Shown in pieces: positions 7,838 through 15,329 of a DNA stretch of 20,524 nt. Source of the DNA: an uncultured Verrucomicrobiota bacterium (lineage in GTDB: Bacteria > Verrucomicrobiota > Verrucomicrobiia > Chthoniobacterales > SZAS-18); NCBI GenBank assembly GCA_937873255.1, contig CALMVM010000525.1, positions 1 to 20,524 on the forward strand, written 5' to 3'. The position numbers were made by a program, and so were the translations under genes. Under the pieces are notes generated by a model. It did no database searches, was not told the DNA's origin, and was given only the letters and a program-made list of their open reading frames with translations. Numbering within the stretch: the first letter of the stretch is position 1; each line of letters begins with the position of its first letter.

Positions 7838-9019
7838 CTACTTGCCGCCGTTGTTCACCGTCGTCCGCTTTTCCAACTGATCGGAGGCAAACTTGTTCAT
7901 GTCGCCCGCCTCCGGTTTGACCTCGCTGCCGGGACGCGCCTTCATGATGCCGTTGACGATCACGCGGTCGTCGGGTTTGAGCCCCTCCGCGACGATGCGC
8001 AAACCATCCACGACCTGCCCGAGCGTGACGGGGCGCTGCTCGACCTTGTTGTCTCCGCCGACGACGAGGACGAATTTTTGCCCCTGGTCGGAGCCCACCG
8101 CGCGGTCGGTAATCAAGAGGCCGTCGGTCTCGCCGCTGGTGGGGATCTGCATGCGGATGAACATGCCCGCGAGCAAATTGCCGTCGGGATTGGGGAACTG
8201 TCCGCGGATCGACAGCGTGCCGGTGGCGGAGTTGATCTGGTTGTCCACAAAATCGATGGTGCCCTTGTGCGGAAAACCTTTCTCGCCCGCCAGCGCGACG
8301 CCGACCTGGATGGGGGACTCGCGCGCGTCCTTGACCTTGCCGGATTGGATCATCTGCTGGTAGGCGATGACGGTGCGTTCGTCCACGTCGGCGTAGGCGT
8401 AGATGGGATCGACGCTGACGATGTTGGTCAGAACCGTGTTGTCCGCGCTGACGAGGTTGCCGACCGTGACCTGCTCGCGGCTGACGCGGCCGTCGATGGG
8501 CGAGGTGATGCGCGTGAAGTCGAGGTTGAGCCTGGCGGCATCGACGGCGGCCTGCGCGGTGGCGGCCTGCGCCTCGCCCTGGTTGCGCGAGGTGGTGGCC
8601 TGATCGAATTCCTCCTTCGAGGAAACCTTGGTGGCCTGGAGGGTTTCGGCGCGGGCGAAATTGCGGGCGGAGAGTTCCTGTTGGGCCTGGGCCTGCTTGA
8701 GTTGGCCCTGCGCCTGGCCGAGCGCCGCCTCGTAGGGGCGCGGATCGATGACAAATAAGAGGTCGCCTTTTTTGACCAGCGCGCCGTCCTTGAAGTTGAT
8801 CTCGTTGATGTAGCCGCTCACGCGCGGGCGGACCTCGACGTTCTGGATCGCGGCGAGGCGGCCGGTATATTCGGAGTGCTCGACGATCTTTTTTGCCACG
8901 GGTTTGGCGACCGTGACGGTGGGAGTTTGCGGGGGCGGAGTCTCGGCCTTTTTCTTGCACCCGGCTGCCGCCAGGAAGCTCAAGCCGGACAGGACGATAC
9001 AAAGGCGACGGGTGTGCAT
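7838..9019 (-). CDS. RND efflux membrane fusion protein (AcrA/MexA-like lipoprotein)
   Basis: This is the periplasmic adaptor (HlyD/AcrA family) that links the RND pump to an outer-membrane channel. With ATG at 9017-9019 it has 393 residues and a lipoprotein signal: basic 'MHTRR', hydrophobic core, lipobox 'LAAAGC' with the acylated cysteine at 21. An in-frame GTG at 9040 would add seven residues; I prefer 9019 because the signal then begins normally. The biotinyl-lipoyl half-motif 'VRPRVSGYINEINFKDGALV' is followed by a coiled-coil hairpin rich in Gln and Ala, then the second half-motif 'ITSPIDGRVSREQVTVGNLV', then the beta-barrel. It is the first gene of the operon, upstream of the pump. 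No regulator gene of TetR or MarR type is next to it. Confidence 0.95.
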   Translation of the reverse strand: MHTRRLCIVLSGLSFLAAAGCKKKAETPPPQTPTVTVAKPVAKKIVEHSEYTGRLAAIQNVEVRPRVSGYINEINFKDGALVKKGDLLFVIDPRPYEAALGQAQGQLKQAQAQQELSARNFARAETLQATKVSSKEEFDQATTSRNQGEAQAATAQAAVDAARLNLDFTRITSPIDGRVSREQVTVGNLVSADNTVLTNIVSVDPIYAYADVDERTVIAYQQMIQSGKVKDARESPIQVGVALAGEKGFPHKGTIDFVDNQINSATGTLSIRGQFPNPDGNLLAGMFIRMQIPTSGETDGLLITDRAVGSDQGQKFVLVVGGDNKVEQRPVTLGQVVDGLRIVAEGLKPDDRVIVNGIMKARPGSEVKPEAGDMNKFASDQLEKRTTVNNGGK

Positions 9020-9156
9020 GGAAAATTGGACGGCGTGCACTGCTCACCGTCCCGGTTTCTTCGCTGAAATCAACGCCCCGGACGCTTAAAAGAAAAACAA
9101 TTCTTGCGTTCCTTGCGGTCCCGTGGTTAGATTGAGACTTGTTCTGGGGGGAACAG

Positions 9157-9202
9157 GCAGGGGTCATCGAACCATCGGTTCGGTGGCCCCTGCTACTTTT
9201 TT
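9157..9202 (+). terminator. Strong stem-loop with U-tract, reading on the + strand
   Basis: Arms 9157-9173 and 9177-9193 pair over all 17 positions in + strand RNA (two G-U wobbles) around a three-base loop. A run of six T follows at 9197-9202, as in an intrinsic terminator. In - strand RNA the two wobbles become C-A mismatches and no U-tract follows. The arm ends at the stop codon of the epimerase, so the hairpin sits directly after that gene and the T-run lies inside its last codons. The best orientation is against the genes here, so it may block antisense transcription while also serving as a weaker 3' end hairpin for the epimerase mRNA. Confidence 0.55.
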
Positions 9203-10122
9203 GCCCCGTGTTGGAACGCACGGATCGTCTCGCGCAAGGCGCTCGATAAGTCGCCCGACAACCGGAAGCCCGCCGCGCGCAGTTTTTCCACCGAAGCGAC
9301 GGAGTGCTGCACGTCGCCCGGCCGGGCCGGGCCGTGGCGCACGGGCGAACTCGAACCCGTCTCCGCGAGGATCGTGCGGACGATCTCGTTGACCGTCGTG
9401 CGTTGGCCGTAGCCGACGTTGTAGATGCCCGTCAGCCCGGGCGACGCTGTCGCCGCGAACACGTTCGCCGCCACGATGTCGCGCACGTGGACGAAATCGC
9501 GCGTCTGCTCGCCATCGCCGTGGATCGTGATCGGCTCGTTCGCCAGCGCCTGCCGCAGGAAGACCGCCAGCGCCCCGGCATACGGACTGGCCGGGTCCTG
9601 ACGCGGGCCGAACACGTTAAAAAAACGGAACGAAACGACTTCGAGTTTGCGCGCCTGCGTGAACATCGCGCCGTAGAGTTCGCCGTCGAGTTTGGTCAGC
9701 GCGTAGGGGCTGCGCGGCTCGGGGGGCATCGTCTCGGTTTTGGGCACGATGGGGTTGTCGCCGTACACCGCCGCCGAGGAACTGAAACACACCTTCCGCA
9801 CGCCCGCCGCCGCCGCTTCTTCGAGGACGTGCAGATAACCGGTGACGTTGAGCGCCGCGCATTCGACGGGCCGCTGCATGGACTCCTCCACGCTGACCAT
9901 CGCCGCGAGGTGGAACACGCAATCCACCCCGCCCATCGCCGCGCGCACGGCGTCGCGGTCGAGGATCGAGCCTTCGATGAACTCGGCGTCGAGACCGGCG
10001 AGGTTTTCGCGCCGGCCGGTGCGCAGGTCGTCGAGGACCCGGACCTGGGTTTGTCCCTGAAAACGTTCGACGAGATGACTGCCGATAAATCCGCTGCCCC
10101 CGGTGACGAGGATTCGCTTCAT
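9193..10122 (-). CDS. NAD-dependent NDP-sugar epimerase (extended SDR, GalE-like)
   Basis: A 309-residue extended short-chain dehydrogenase that most likely epimerises a nucleotide sugar such as UDP-glucose or UDP-N-acetylglucosamine in the cytoplasm. The Rossmann motif 'TGGSGFIGSH' covers 7-16 (G8, G11, G14), with the NAD-binding acidic pair D31-D32. The catalytic set is complete: Ser in 'SSSAAVYG' near 114-116, Y140 and K144 in 'YALTK'. Other family motifs are 'FRFFNVFGPRQ' and 'GDGEQTRDFVHVRD'. The start ATG 10120-10122 overlaps the TGA of the upstream nucleotidyltransferase gene as ATGA, so the two are probably translationally coupled. The frame continues open upstream to 10488, but that part is the neighbouring gene in another frame. 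The exact sugar is not predictable; dehydratase or reductase activity is less likely. Confidence 0.93.
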   Translation of the reverse strand: MKRILVTGGSGFIGSHLVERFQGQTQVRVLDDLRTGRRENLAGLDAEFIEGSILDRDAVRAAMGGVDCVFHLAAMVSVEESMQRPVECAALNVTGYLHVLEEAAAAGVRKVCFSSSAAVYGDNPIVPKTETMPPEPRSPYALTKLDGELYGAMFTQARKLEVVSFRFFNVFGPRQDPASPYAGALAVFLRQALANEPITIHGDGEQTRDFVHVRDIVAANVFAATASPGLTGIYNVGYGQRTTVNEIVRTILAETGSSSPVRHGPARPGDVQHSVASVEKLRAAGFRLSGDLSSALRETIRAFQHGAKK

Positions 10123-11045
10123 GCCCACAGTTGGGTCGGGTAGACGCCGTCCCGCACCAGCGCGGCCAGCGACGCGGCGACGACGGGTTTGTCCTCGCGG
10201 TACGTCACGCCGAACCACGCCGAATCCGTCGGCAGGACACGCACCCGCGCCGTGCCCGCGACGATGGTTTCCGCGACGGCGACAGGGATGTAATATTCCG
10301 CCTTCGAGTCGTGGAGGTTCGCGCGGAGGAAATTTTCCAAACCCTTTTCCAAAAGCGCGAACAACGCGGGCGTGAAACCCCAGAAATTCATCGACACCGT
10401 TTCCGCGCCGGAGAACTCCGTCGGCGTGCCGTCGGGGCGCGGGTAGAGGATGGGACCGCCGGGGGTGGCGCGCGCGATGCCGGTGCATTCCTCGACGCGC
10501 AGGAGGTTGCTCGCCGCGTCCACCGCGCAGACGCCGCGTGCGACCGACCCATGTTCGGACAAGGTGCGGTCGAGTTGGTAGCCGACCATGGCGAACCGCG
10601 CGGGGCCGGCGGCTTCCTGCGGTGGAGGAGTTGCAAAGAAGTCAGAGAGCGCGCGGTAGGCCGACGCGCCGTAGAAGTCGTCCGCGTTGATGGCGGCGAA
10701 GGGCGTGCGGATTTCGTGGCGCGCACACCAGATTGCATGGCCGGTGCCCCAAGGTTTCTGTCGTTCGGCGGGGCGGCGGAAATTGCCGGGGAGCTGGTCC
10801 AGTTCCTGGAAAACGTAGCCGACCTCCGCGCGTCCCTCGAACCGCCGGCCGACCGCGTCGCGGAACTGCGCCTCGAAATCGCGCCGGATGACGAACACCA
10901 CCCGGCCGAACCCCGCGCGCAGGGCGTCGAACCCGGAGTAATCGAGGAGGGTTTCGCCCGCCGGTCCCATGGGGGCGAGTTGTGTGAGCCCGCCGTAGCG
11001 GCTGCCCATGCCGGCAGCCAGAACGAGCAAGGTAGGAGGGGTCAT
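10119..11045 (-). CDS. Sugar nucleotidyltransferase-like protein
   Basis: A 308-residue NTP-transferase fold protein, of the kind that makes NDP-sugars from sugar 1-phosphates. The N-terminal nucleotide-binding loop is 'LAAGMGSRYGG' (9-19), followed by 'GETLLDYSGFDALRAGFG', which fits a bacterial family usually annotated only as nucleotidyltransferase. Further motifs are 'PWGTGHAIWCAR' and 'INADDFYG', the latter carrying the metal-binding acidic residues. One oddity: the family usually has Lys after 'GGL', and here it is Thr (T21 in 'GGLTQL'). ATG 11043-11045 is chosen because the motif starts ten residues later; the frame extends 12 residues further upstream. It overlaps the epimerase start by four bases, so the pair probably supplies one activated sugar for surface glycans. 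Confidence 0.87.
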   Translation of the reverse strand: MTPPTLLVLAAGMGSRYGGLTQLAPMGPAGETLLDYSGFDALRAGFGRVVFVIRRDFEAQFRDAVGRRFEGRAEVGYVFQELDQLPGNFRRPAERQKPWGTGHAIWCARHEIRTPFAAINADDFYGASAYRALSDFFATPPPQEAAGPARFAMVGYQLDRTLSEHGSVARGVCAVDAASNLLRVEECTGIARATPGGPILYPRPDGTPTEFSGAETVSMNFWGFTPALFALLEKGLENFLRANLHDSKAEYYIPVAVAETIVAGTARVRVLPTDSAWFGVTYREDKPVVAASLAALVRDGVYPTQLWA

Positions 11046-11128
11046 CGGGCCAACAAAGACGCAGTCTGGAGCGGTGTGCAACCCCGAAGCGCGCGAGTTT
11101 TAGGTTGTAGTCGGCAACGCGCACCGGA

Positions 11129-11365
11129 TTTTGTACTCCGAAGCGCCAACGGCGCGGCCTCATAAAAGCCTAGGGCAGCGCCCTAGGTAGGGGAAAGTGT
11201 TTTCCGCCAAGCCCTGAAGGGGCGATTCATCTGAATGGGATGCGGTAATGAATCGCCCCTTCAGGGTTTGGCTTTCTCCCATGTTCTGACCTAGGGCGCT
11301 GCCCTAGGCTCTTATGACGCCGCGCCTTTGGCGCTCCAGAGACCGGGAGCTTTGGAACAAAACAA
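11129..11365. repeat. REPIN-like nested inverted repeat
   Basis: This intergenic element, in the 453-base stretch 11046-11498, is one large imperfect inverted repeat. Its innermost arms are 11206-11230 and 11248-11272: 25 bases with one mismatch, including a perfect 19-base core (11212-11230, 11248-11266), around a 17-base loop. Further out are two copies of a small palindrome, 'cctagggcagcgccctagg' at 11169-11187 and 'cctagggcgctgccctagg' at 11290-11308, in opposite orientation. The outer arms again match ('gcgccaacggcgcgg' near 11143 against its inverted partner near 11320). Two palindromes facing each other is the design of a REPIN, which REP-associated tyrosine transposases (RAYT, IS200-like) are known to spread. 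No such transposase is in the window. It could also act as a transcript-end structure. Confidence 0.75.
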
Positions 11366-11366
11366 G

Positions 11367-11406
11367 CGGGGCGGTCCGCGACGCCCTCCGGCCGCGAACC
11401 GCCCCG
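11367..11406 (-). terminator. Intrinsic terminator of the ammonium transporter gene
   Basis: Arms 11367-11380 and 11393-11406 form a 14-base GC-rich stem with a 12-base loop. In - strand RNA all positions pair (one G-U wobble), and the stem is followed by a U-rich tail ('CUUGUUUUGUUCC'). It lies about 93 bases after the stop of the ammonium transporter gene, the only gene reading into it. On the + strand the stem has one mismatch and is followed by 'ACTTTTCC', so weak two-way action is possible. It abuts the REPIN-like repeat. Confidence 0.6.
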
Positions 11407-11498
11407 ACTTTTCCCCTGCCCTGCACCCGCCTCCCGTTCCCTTCCCCCGGAACGGCGGGTTTGCTCTGCGGTCCCTTTTCCCTTGCCCGCGAAATCTC

Positions 11499-13229
11499 CT
11501 ACGTGTTGATCGTGTCCACCGTCGCCGCCGACATCTGCGGGCGACCTTCCTCGCCCGCGTACGCGCCGGACGTATGGCCGTAGCCCTCGTTGGAAATGTC
11601 GTGATAGCCCTCCTCGCCGTGGTCGGTGATGTCGAGGCCGTTGAACTCGCCCTCCTCGGTCGGACGCAGGCCCATGACGGCCTTCAACACGTATCCCAGC
11701 ACGGCGGTCGCCACCACCGCCAGCGCGAGCGTCAGCCCGATGGCTTTCAACTGCTCGATCCACAACGTGTGACCCAAAATACGGTCCACCAGGCCGTTGG
11801 TCATCGCGGCGTTGACCGGGTCGGCCTTGGCGATGTTGGGGTTGACCTTCGGCGTGGCCAGGAAACCGGTCAGCAGCGCCCCGAGCGTGCCGCCGACCGC
11901 GTGGACGCCGAACGTATCGAGCGCGTCGTCGTAGCCGAACCACGCCTTGACCTTCACCACGAAGAAAAACGGGATCAGCGCCGCGCACGCGCCGATGATG
12001 ACTGCCCCCGTCGCGTTGATGTAGCCGCAGGCCGGCGTCACGACGACCAGCCCCGCCACCGCGCCCGAGCAATACCCGAGAATGCTCGGCTTGCCCTTGA
12101 GGAAAAACTCCAGCGTCGGCCACACGAACGCCGCGACCGCCGTGGCGAGGGTCGTCGTCATGAACGCATTCGCCGCGACGCCGTCGGCGGCCACGGCGCT
12201 GCCCGCGTTGAACCCGTACCAACCCACCCACAGCATCCCCGTGCCGACCATGCAGAGCACCATCGAGTGCGGCGGCATCGCCTGCTTGCCGAAGCCGATG
12301 CGCTTGCCCAAAATCAGGCAGAGCACCAGCGCGCTCCAGCCCGAGGACATGTGTACGACCGTGCCACCCGCGAAGTCGAGCGCGGTAATCTTGGCGTCGG
12401 CGTTGAACGTGCCGTTCATCAGCCCGGTGTATCCCCAGACCATGTGCGCCAACGGGAAATAAACGACGAACATCCACAGCGCGATGAACGTCATGATCGC
12501 GGTGAATTTCATCCGCTCGGCAATCGCCCCGACGATGAGCGCCGGGGTGATGATGGCGAACATGAGCTGGTACATCGCAAAGACGTTTTGCGATACCCAG
12601 TTGGAGTAGTCCGTGTTCGTCGTGCTCTCGACCCCTTGCAATCCGAAGAACTCGCTGCCGCCCAGGTACGGGCTGTTGAAACTCTTGCCGAAGACGAAAC
12701 TGTAGCCCACGCCCCACCACAGGATCGTCACGAGGCCCGCGCAGCCGAGGCATTGCGCGCACACGCTCAGGACGTTCTTGCGGCGCACGAGCCCGCCGTA
12801 GAACAACGCGAGGCCGGGCAGGGTCATGAACAACACCAGCGCGGCGCTGGCCATCATCCAGGCGTTGTGGCCCGGGCCGGGTGAGCCGACGACGGGGGTG
12901 GTCAATCCCGCCGGGATGGCCGGCGCGCCCTTGTCGTCCTTGGCGGTCTTGAGCGCGGCGGTGGGGTCGCCGTTGGTCACGTAAGCTTCCAGGGCGGCGA
13001 TGCGCTGGTCGAGGGTAGGCGCGGGCGTGGCGGCGGCGGCCGGCGAAGGGGCGGCGGCCGGTGCTGGCGCGGGCGTGGCGGCCAGTGCCGACGCAGCGGC
13101 CACCGATGGCGCGGGCATGGCGGTCGGCGCGGCCGAAGGCTCCTGGGCAAGCAAGGTTCCGGCGGCGAGCAACAACGAGAGACAACCGGCGGCGGTGGCC
13201 TTGGCGAGGAGGGGGAGGAATCGGGTCAT
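11499..13229 (-). CDS. amt: Ammonium transporter (Amt family) with secreted N-terminal extension
   Basis: An ammonium channel/transporter of the inner membrane, 576 residues from ATG 13227-13229. Residues 1-28 form a signal peptide ending near 'LLAQ'. A low-complexity Ala/Pro segment (about 30-72) and a short charged stretch follow, then the 11-helix Amt core from about 120 to 520. Family motifs are 'LFYGGLVRRKN', 'AERMKF', the signature 'DFAGGTVVHMSSGW', and the pore twin histidines H293 and H443 ('FGVHAVGGTLG'). The cytoplasmic tail has the usual 'GLRPTEEGEFNGLDITDHGE'. E. coli AmtB is about 150 residues shorter, mostly because it lacks the N-terminal segment. No PII (glnK) gene is adjacent. 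A sigma-54 promoter precedes the gene and a terminator follows it. The frame is open upstream to 13454, but that part shows no family signal. Confidence 0.96.
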   Translation of the reverse strand: MTRFLPLLAKATAAGCLSLLLAAGTLLAQEPSAAPTAMPAPSVAAASALAATPAPAPAAAPSPAAAATPAPTLDQRIAALEAYVTNGDPTAALKTAKDDKGAPAIPAGLTTPVVGSPGPGHNAWMMASAALVLFMTLPGLALFYGGLVRRKNVLSVCAQCLGCAGLVTILWWGVGYSFVFGKSFNSPYLGGSEFFGLQGVESTTNTDYSNWVSQNVFAMYQLMFAIITPALIVGAIAERMKFTAIMTFIALWMFVVYFPLAHMVWGYTGLMNGTFNADAKITALDFAGGTVVHMSSGWSALVLCLILGKRIGFGKQAMPPHSMVLCMVGTGMLWVGWYGFNAGSAVAADGVAANAFMTTTLATAVAAFVWPTLEFFLKGKPSILGYCSGAVAGLVVVTPACGYINATGAVIIGACAALIPFFFVVKVKAWFGYDDALDTFGVHAVGGTLGALLTGFLATPKVNPNIAKADPVNAAMTNGLVDRILGHTLWIEQLKAIGLTLALAVVATAVLGYVLKAVMGLRPTEEGEFNGLDITDHGEEGYHDISNEGYGHTSGAYAGEEGRPQMSAATVDTINT

Positions 13230-13252
13230 GAGGACTTGGCGGCCTGCGGCAT

Positions 13253-13267
13253 AGCAATCAGCGTGCC
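13253..13267 (-). promoter_or_regulatory. Sigma-54 (-24/-12) promoter of the ammonium transporter
   Basis: On the - strand the sequence reads GGCACG-CTGA-TTGCT, matching the sigma-54 consensus (TGGCACG-N4-TTGCW) at nearly every position. The invariant GG and GC pairs are separated by exactly ten bases, as required. The GC pair lies at 13254-13255, so transcription would start near 13242, leaving a leader of about 13 bases before the ATG at 13229. Sigma-54 control through NtrC is the classic regulation of amtB genes, which supports the call. I could not identify a clear NtrC-type enhancer upstream; it may lie within 13270-13500, shared with the divergent kinase gene. Confidence 0.8.
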
Positions 13268-13500
13268 CCAAGGTCAAACACCTCGCACCCACGGGGGAAA
13301 CACGTTTCTCATTCTTGACAATGCTTCGCGGAAGCTTCCTTGACGACCACCAGCTGATCAAAATCAGCCAAGGCACTGAGCAATTCGCAGCAGTAGCTCC
13401 TATCGCTCGAAAACTCTGGAGCTTGCGTGAGGTGGACGGCGCTCTCGGTTTCATGTCGTCACCGCGTTGCCAAAGGTCGCGACGGGTCCATATTCGGAGA

Positions 13501-14631
13501 ATGCACGCGCACGGAAAACCTTTCCGTCCGACCGAGTGGCTCGCGGCTTCGGAGGAAATCTTCCGGCGGCAACCGCAGGCGGTGCTTTACGCGGAGGCGC
13601 TGGTGCTGGTGGGCGTTTGCGGGTTCATCGATTACATCACGGGCTACGAACTCGCTTTTTACCCGGTTTACGCGTTGCCGATTTTGTTCCTCGTGTGGTT
13701 CGGGGGACGGTTGCCGGCGGTGGCCGCGTCGCTGGCCTGCACGGCGGTCTGGTGTTGGGCGGACATCGCGGCCGGGCACGTGTATTCCAACGGGTTGCTC
13801 CAGGCCTGGGACGCCGTGGTGCGGCTGATGTTCTTTCTGATCGTCGCCTTCGCCGGACTGGCCTTCAAACAGAACCGGGACGTGATGCGCGCGCGCGTGC
13901 GGTTGCTGGAGCGTTCGCAGCAGCTCGAACACGAGATCATCGGCATCAGCGAGAGCGAGCGCGAGCGCATCGGGCGCGACCTGCACGACGGCGTTTGCCA
14001 ATACCTCGCCGCCATCGGCCTGACCGCCGACCTGTTGCGCCAGAACCTCGCGCAGGAGGGCCATCCGCGCGCGGGGGCCGCCGGCGAGATCGCCACGCTG
14101 TTGCAGGACGCCGTGGACCGCGCCCGCGAGGTCGCCCGCGGCCTCTCGCCCGTGGACCGCGACGAGGGCGGGCTGGAGAGCGCGCTCGAAGAACTCGCCA
14201 ACAGCACCACGCGGCTGACCGGCGCGACGTGCGATTTCCTGTGTCCCGCGCCGCTGCCCGTGCCGGACAACATCCGCGCCATCCATCTTTTCCGCATCGC
14301 GCAGGAGGCCGTCGGCAACGCCACCCGCCACGGCCGGGCGCGCAACATCATCATCGCCCTGGAAGCCGGCGAGGGCGACCTGTCGCTGCGCGTCAGCGAC
14401 GACGGCACCGGTTTCGAGCGCGGCGCGGTCACGGGCGGCATGGGGCTCAACATCATGCGTTACCGTGCGCGCACTCTCGGCGGAACGCTGGAGATTTATC
14501 CCAACTCCCCCACCGGTACGGTGGTCGCCTGCACGATGCATGACAGCGGAATCACGCCAACCGCTACAACGCCTGTCATGAACGCCGACCGCCCCGTCGT
14601 GGTCCAACCCGCCTATGCTAATCGCCACTGA
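13501..14631 (+). CDS. Membrane sensor histidine kinase, NarL/DegS type (HisKA_3)
   Basis: A 376-residue sensor kinase. Residues about 28-122 contain about four membrane segments with very short loops, so the sensor is within the membrane. A short linker leads to the dimerisation/phosphoacceptor helix 'ERIGRDLHDGVCQ', with phosphorylated His expected at H162. The ATPase part has an N-box ('AVGNATRHG', N273), a G1 box ('VSDDGTGF', about 298-305) and a G2-like 'GGMGLN' (312-317). I use ATG 13501: the frame opens at TTG 13315, but the added residues look non-coding and that TTG lies in a TTGACA hexamer. A 'ggag' lies only one base before the ATG, too close for an ideal ribosome binding site. The gene overlaps the response regulator by 17 bases and is divergent from the ammonium transporter. 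The signal is unknown. Confidence 0.92.
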   Translation: MHAHGKPFRPTEWLAASEEIFRRQPQAVLYAEALVLVGVCGFIDYITGYELAFYPVYALPILFLVWFGGRLPAVAASLACTAVWCWADIAAGHVYSNGLLQAWDAVVRLMFFLIVAFAGLAFKQNRDVMRARVRLLERSQQLEHEIIGISESERERIGRDLHDGVCQYLAAIGLTADLLRQNLAQEGHPRAGAAGEIATLLQDAVDRAREVARGLSPVDRDEGGLESALEELANSTTRLTGATCDFLCPAPLPVPDNIRAIHLFRIAQEAVGNATRHGRARNIIIALEAGEGDLSLRVSDDGTGFERGAVTGGMGLNIMRYRARTLGGTLEIYPNSPTGTVVACTMHDSGITPTATTPVMNADRPVVVQPAYANRH

Positions 14632-15289
14632 CAAGCTGCGCGTCGTCGTCGTGGACGACCATCCCATGTTCCGCGACCGCCTGGCGCAGATCATCAACCA
14701 CGAACTCGACATGGCCGTCTGCGGCGAGGCCGAGGATGCCCAGCAGGCGCTCACGACCATCGAGCAGACGACGCCGGACCTGGCGATCATCGACATCACG
14801 CTCAACGGCAATAGCGGCCTGGAATTGATCAAAAGCATCCGTGCCCTGGGCCTGAAAATCCCGCTCCTAGTGCTCTCGATGCACGACGAATCGCTGTACG
14901 CCGAGCGTTCGCTGCGCGCGGGGGCGAACGGGTACATCACCAAACGGCAGCCGGCGGCGGAGGTCGTGTCGGCGATCCGGCGGGTGCTGGCGGGCGAGGT
15001 GTATCTGTCCGAGACGATGACGGCCGGTTTCCTGCGCACGCTGGCGACCGGCGGTCCGGGCGCGGGCAAGGAAAACACGCAGCCCATCAACCGGCTGACG
15101 GACCGCGAGTTGGAAGTGCTCGAACTGATCGGCCTCGGCCGCACGACGCGCGAGATCGCGGCGACGTTGCAACTGGGCGTGGCGACGGTGGACACCTACC
15201 GCGCGCGCATCAAGGAGAAAATGAGCTTCCGCAACGCCGTGGAGTTGCAGCACTTCGCCATCCGCTGGGTGCGCGAGCGGGAGGGGTGA
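14615..15289 (+). CDS. Response regulator, NarL/LuxR type
   Basis: A 224-residue two-component DNA-binding regulator, the likely partner of the overlapping kinase. The receiver domain (about 8-125) has the acidic pair D14-D15 ('VVVDDHP'), phosphoacceptor D60 ('LAIIDITL'), S87 in the Thr/Ser switch position ('LLVLSMHD') and K109 ('GYITKR'). The LuxR-type helix-turn-helix is at about 158-215: 'LTDRELEVLELIGLGRTTRE', then 'VATVDTYRARIKEKM' as the recognition part. The start ATG 14615 lies inside the end of the kinase gene, which suggests translational coupling; no ribosome binding site is visible. Target genes are unknown. The divergent ammonium transporter is the nearest candidate, but that promoter looks sigma-54-dependent, and LuxR-type regulators do not normally activate sigma-54. 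Confidence 0.95.
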   Translation: MLIATDKLRVVVVDDHPMFRDRLAQIINHELDMAVCGEAEDAQQALTTIEQTTPDLAIIDITLNGNSGLELIKSIRALGLKIPLLVLSMHDESLYAERSLRAGANGYITKRQPAAEVVSAIRRVLAGEVYLSETMTAGFLRTLATGGPGAGKENTQPINRLTDRELEVLELIGLGRTTREIAATLQLGVATVDTYRARIKEKMSFRNAVELQHFAIRWVREREG

Positions 15290-15329
15290 GGGCGGAAAAA
15301 CGAAGGATGAAGGGACACGGAATCTCTTT

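Noticed and set aside
10123..10488. An N-terminal extension of the epimerase to 431 residues
   Set aside because: The extra part is an out-of-frame reading of the nucleotidyltransferase gene; the Rossmann motif begins directly after ATG 10122.
11328..12884. A 518-residue open frame on the + strand, antisense to the ammonium transporter
   Set aside because: Composition is Arg/His/Asp-rich and repetitive; it mirrors the conserved Amt gene and has no recognisable motif.
13315..13343. TTGACA as a -35 box of a standard sigma-70 promoter
   Set aside because: No acceptable TATAAT-like hexamer lies 16-18 bases downstream.
13315..13500. An upstream TTG start adding 62 residues to the histidine kinase
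   Set aside because: The added sequence has no domain character, weak third-position GC bias, and the TTG is part of a TTGACA hexamer in the regulatory region.
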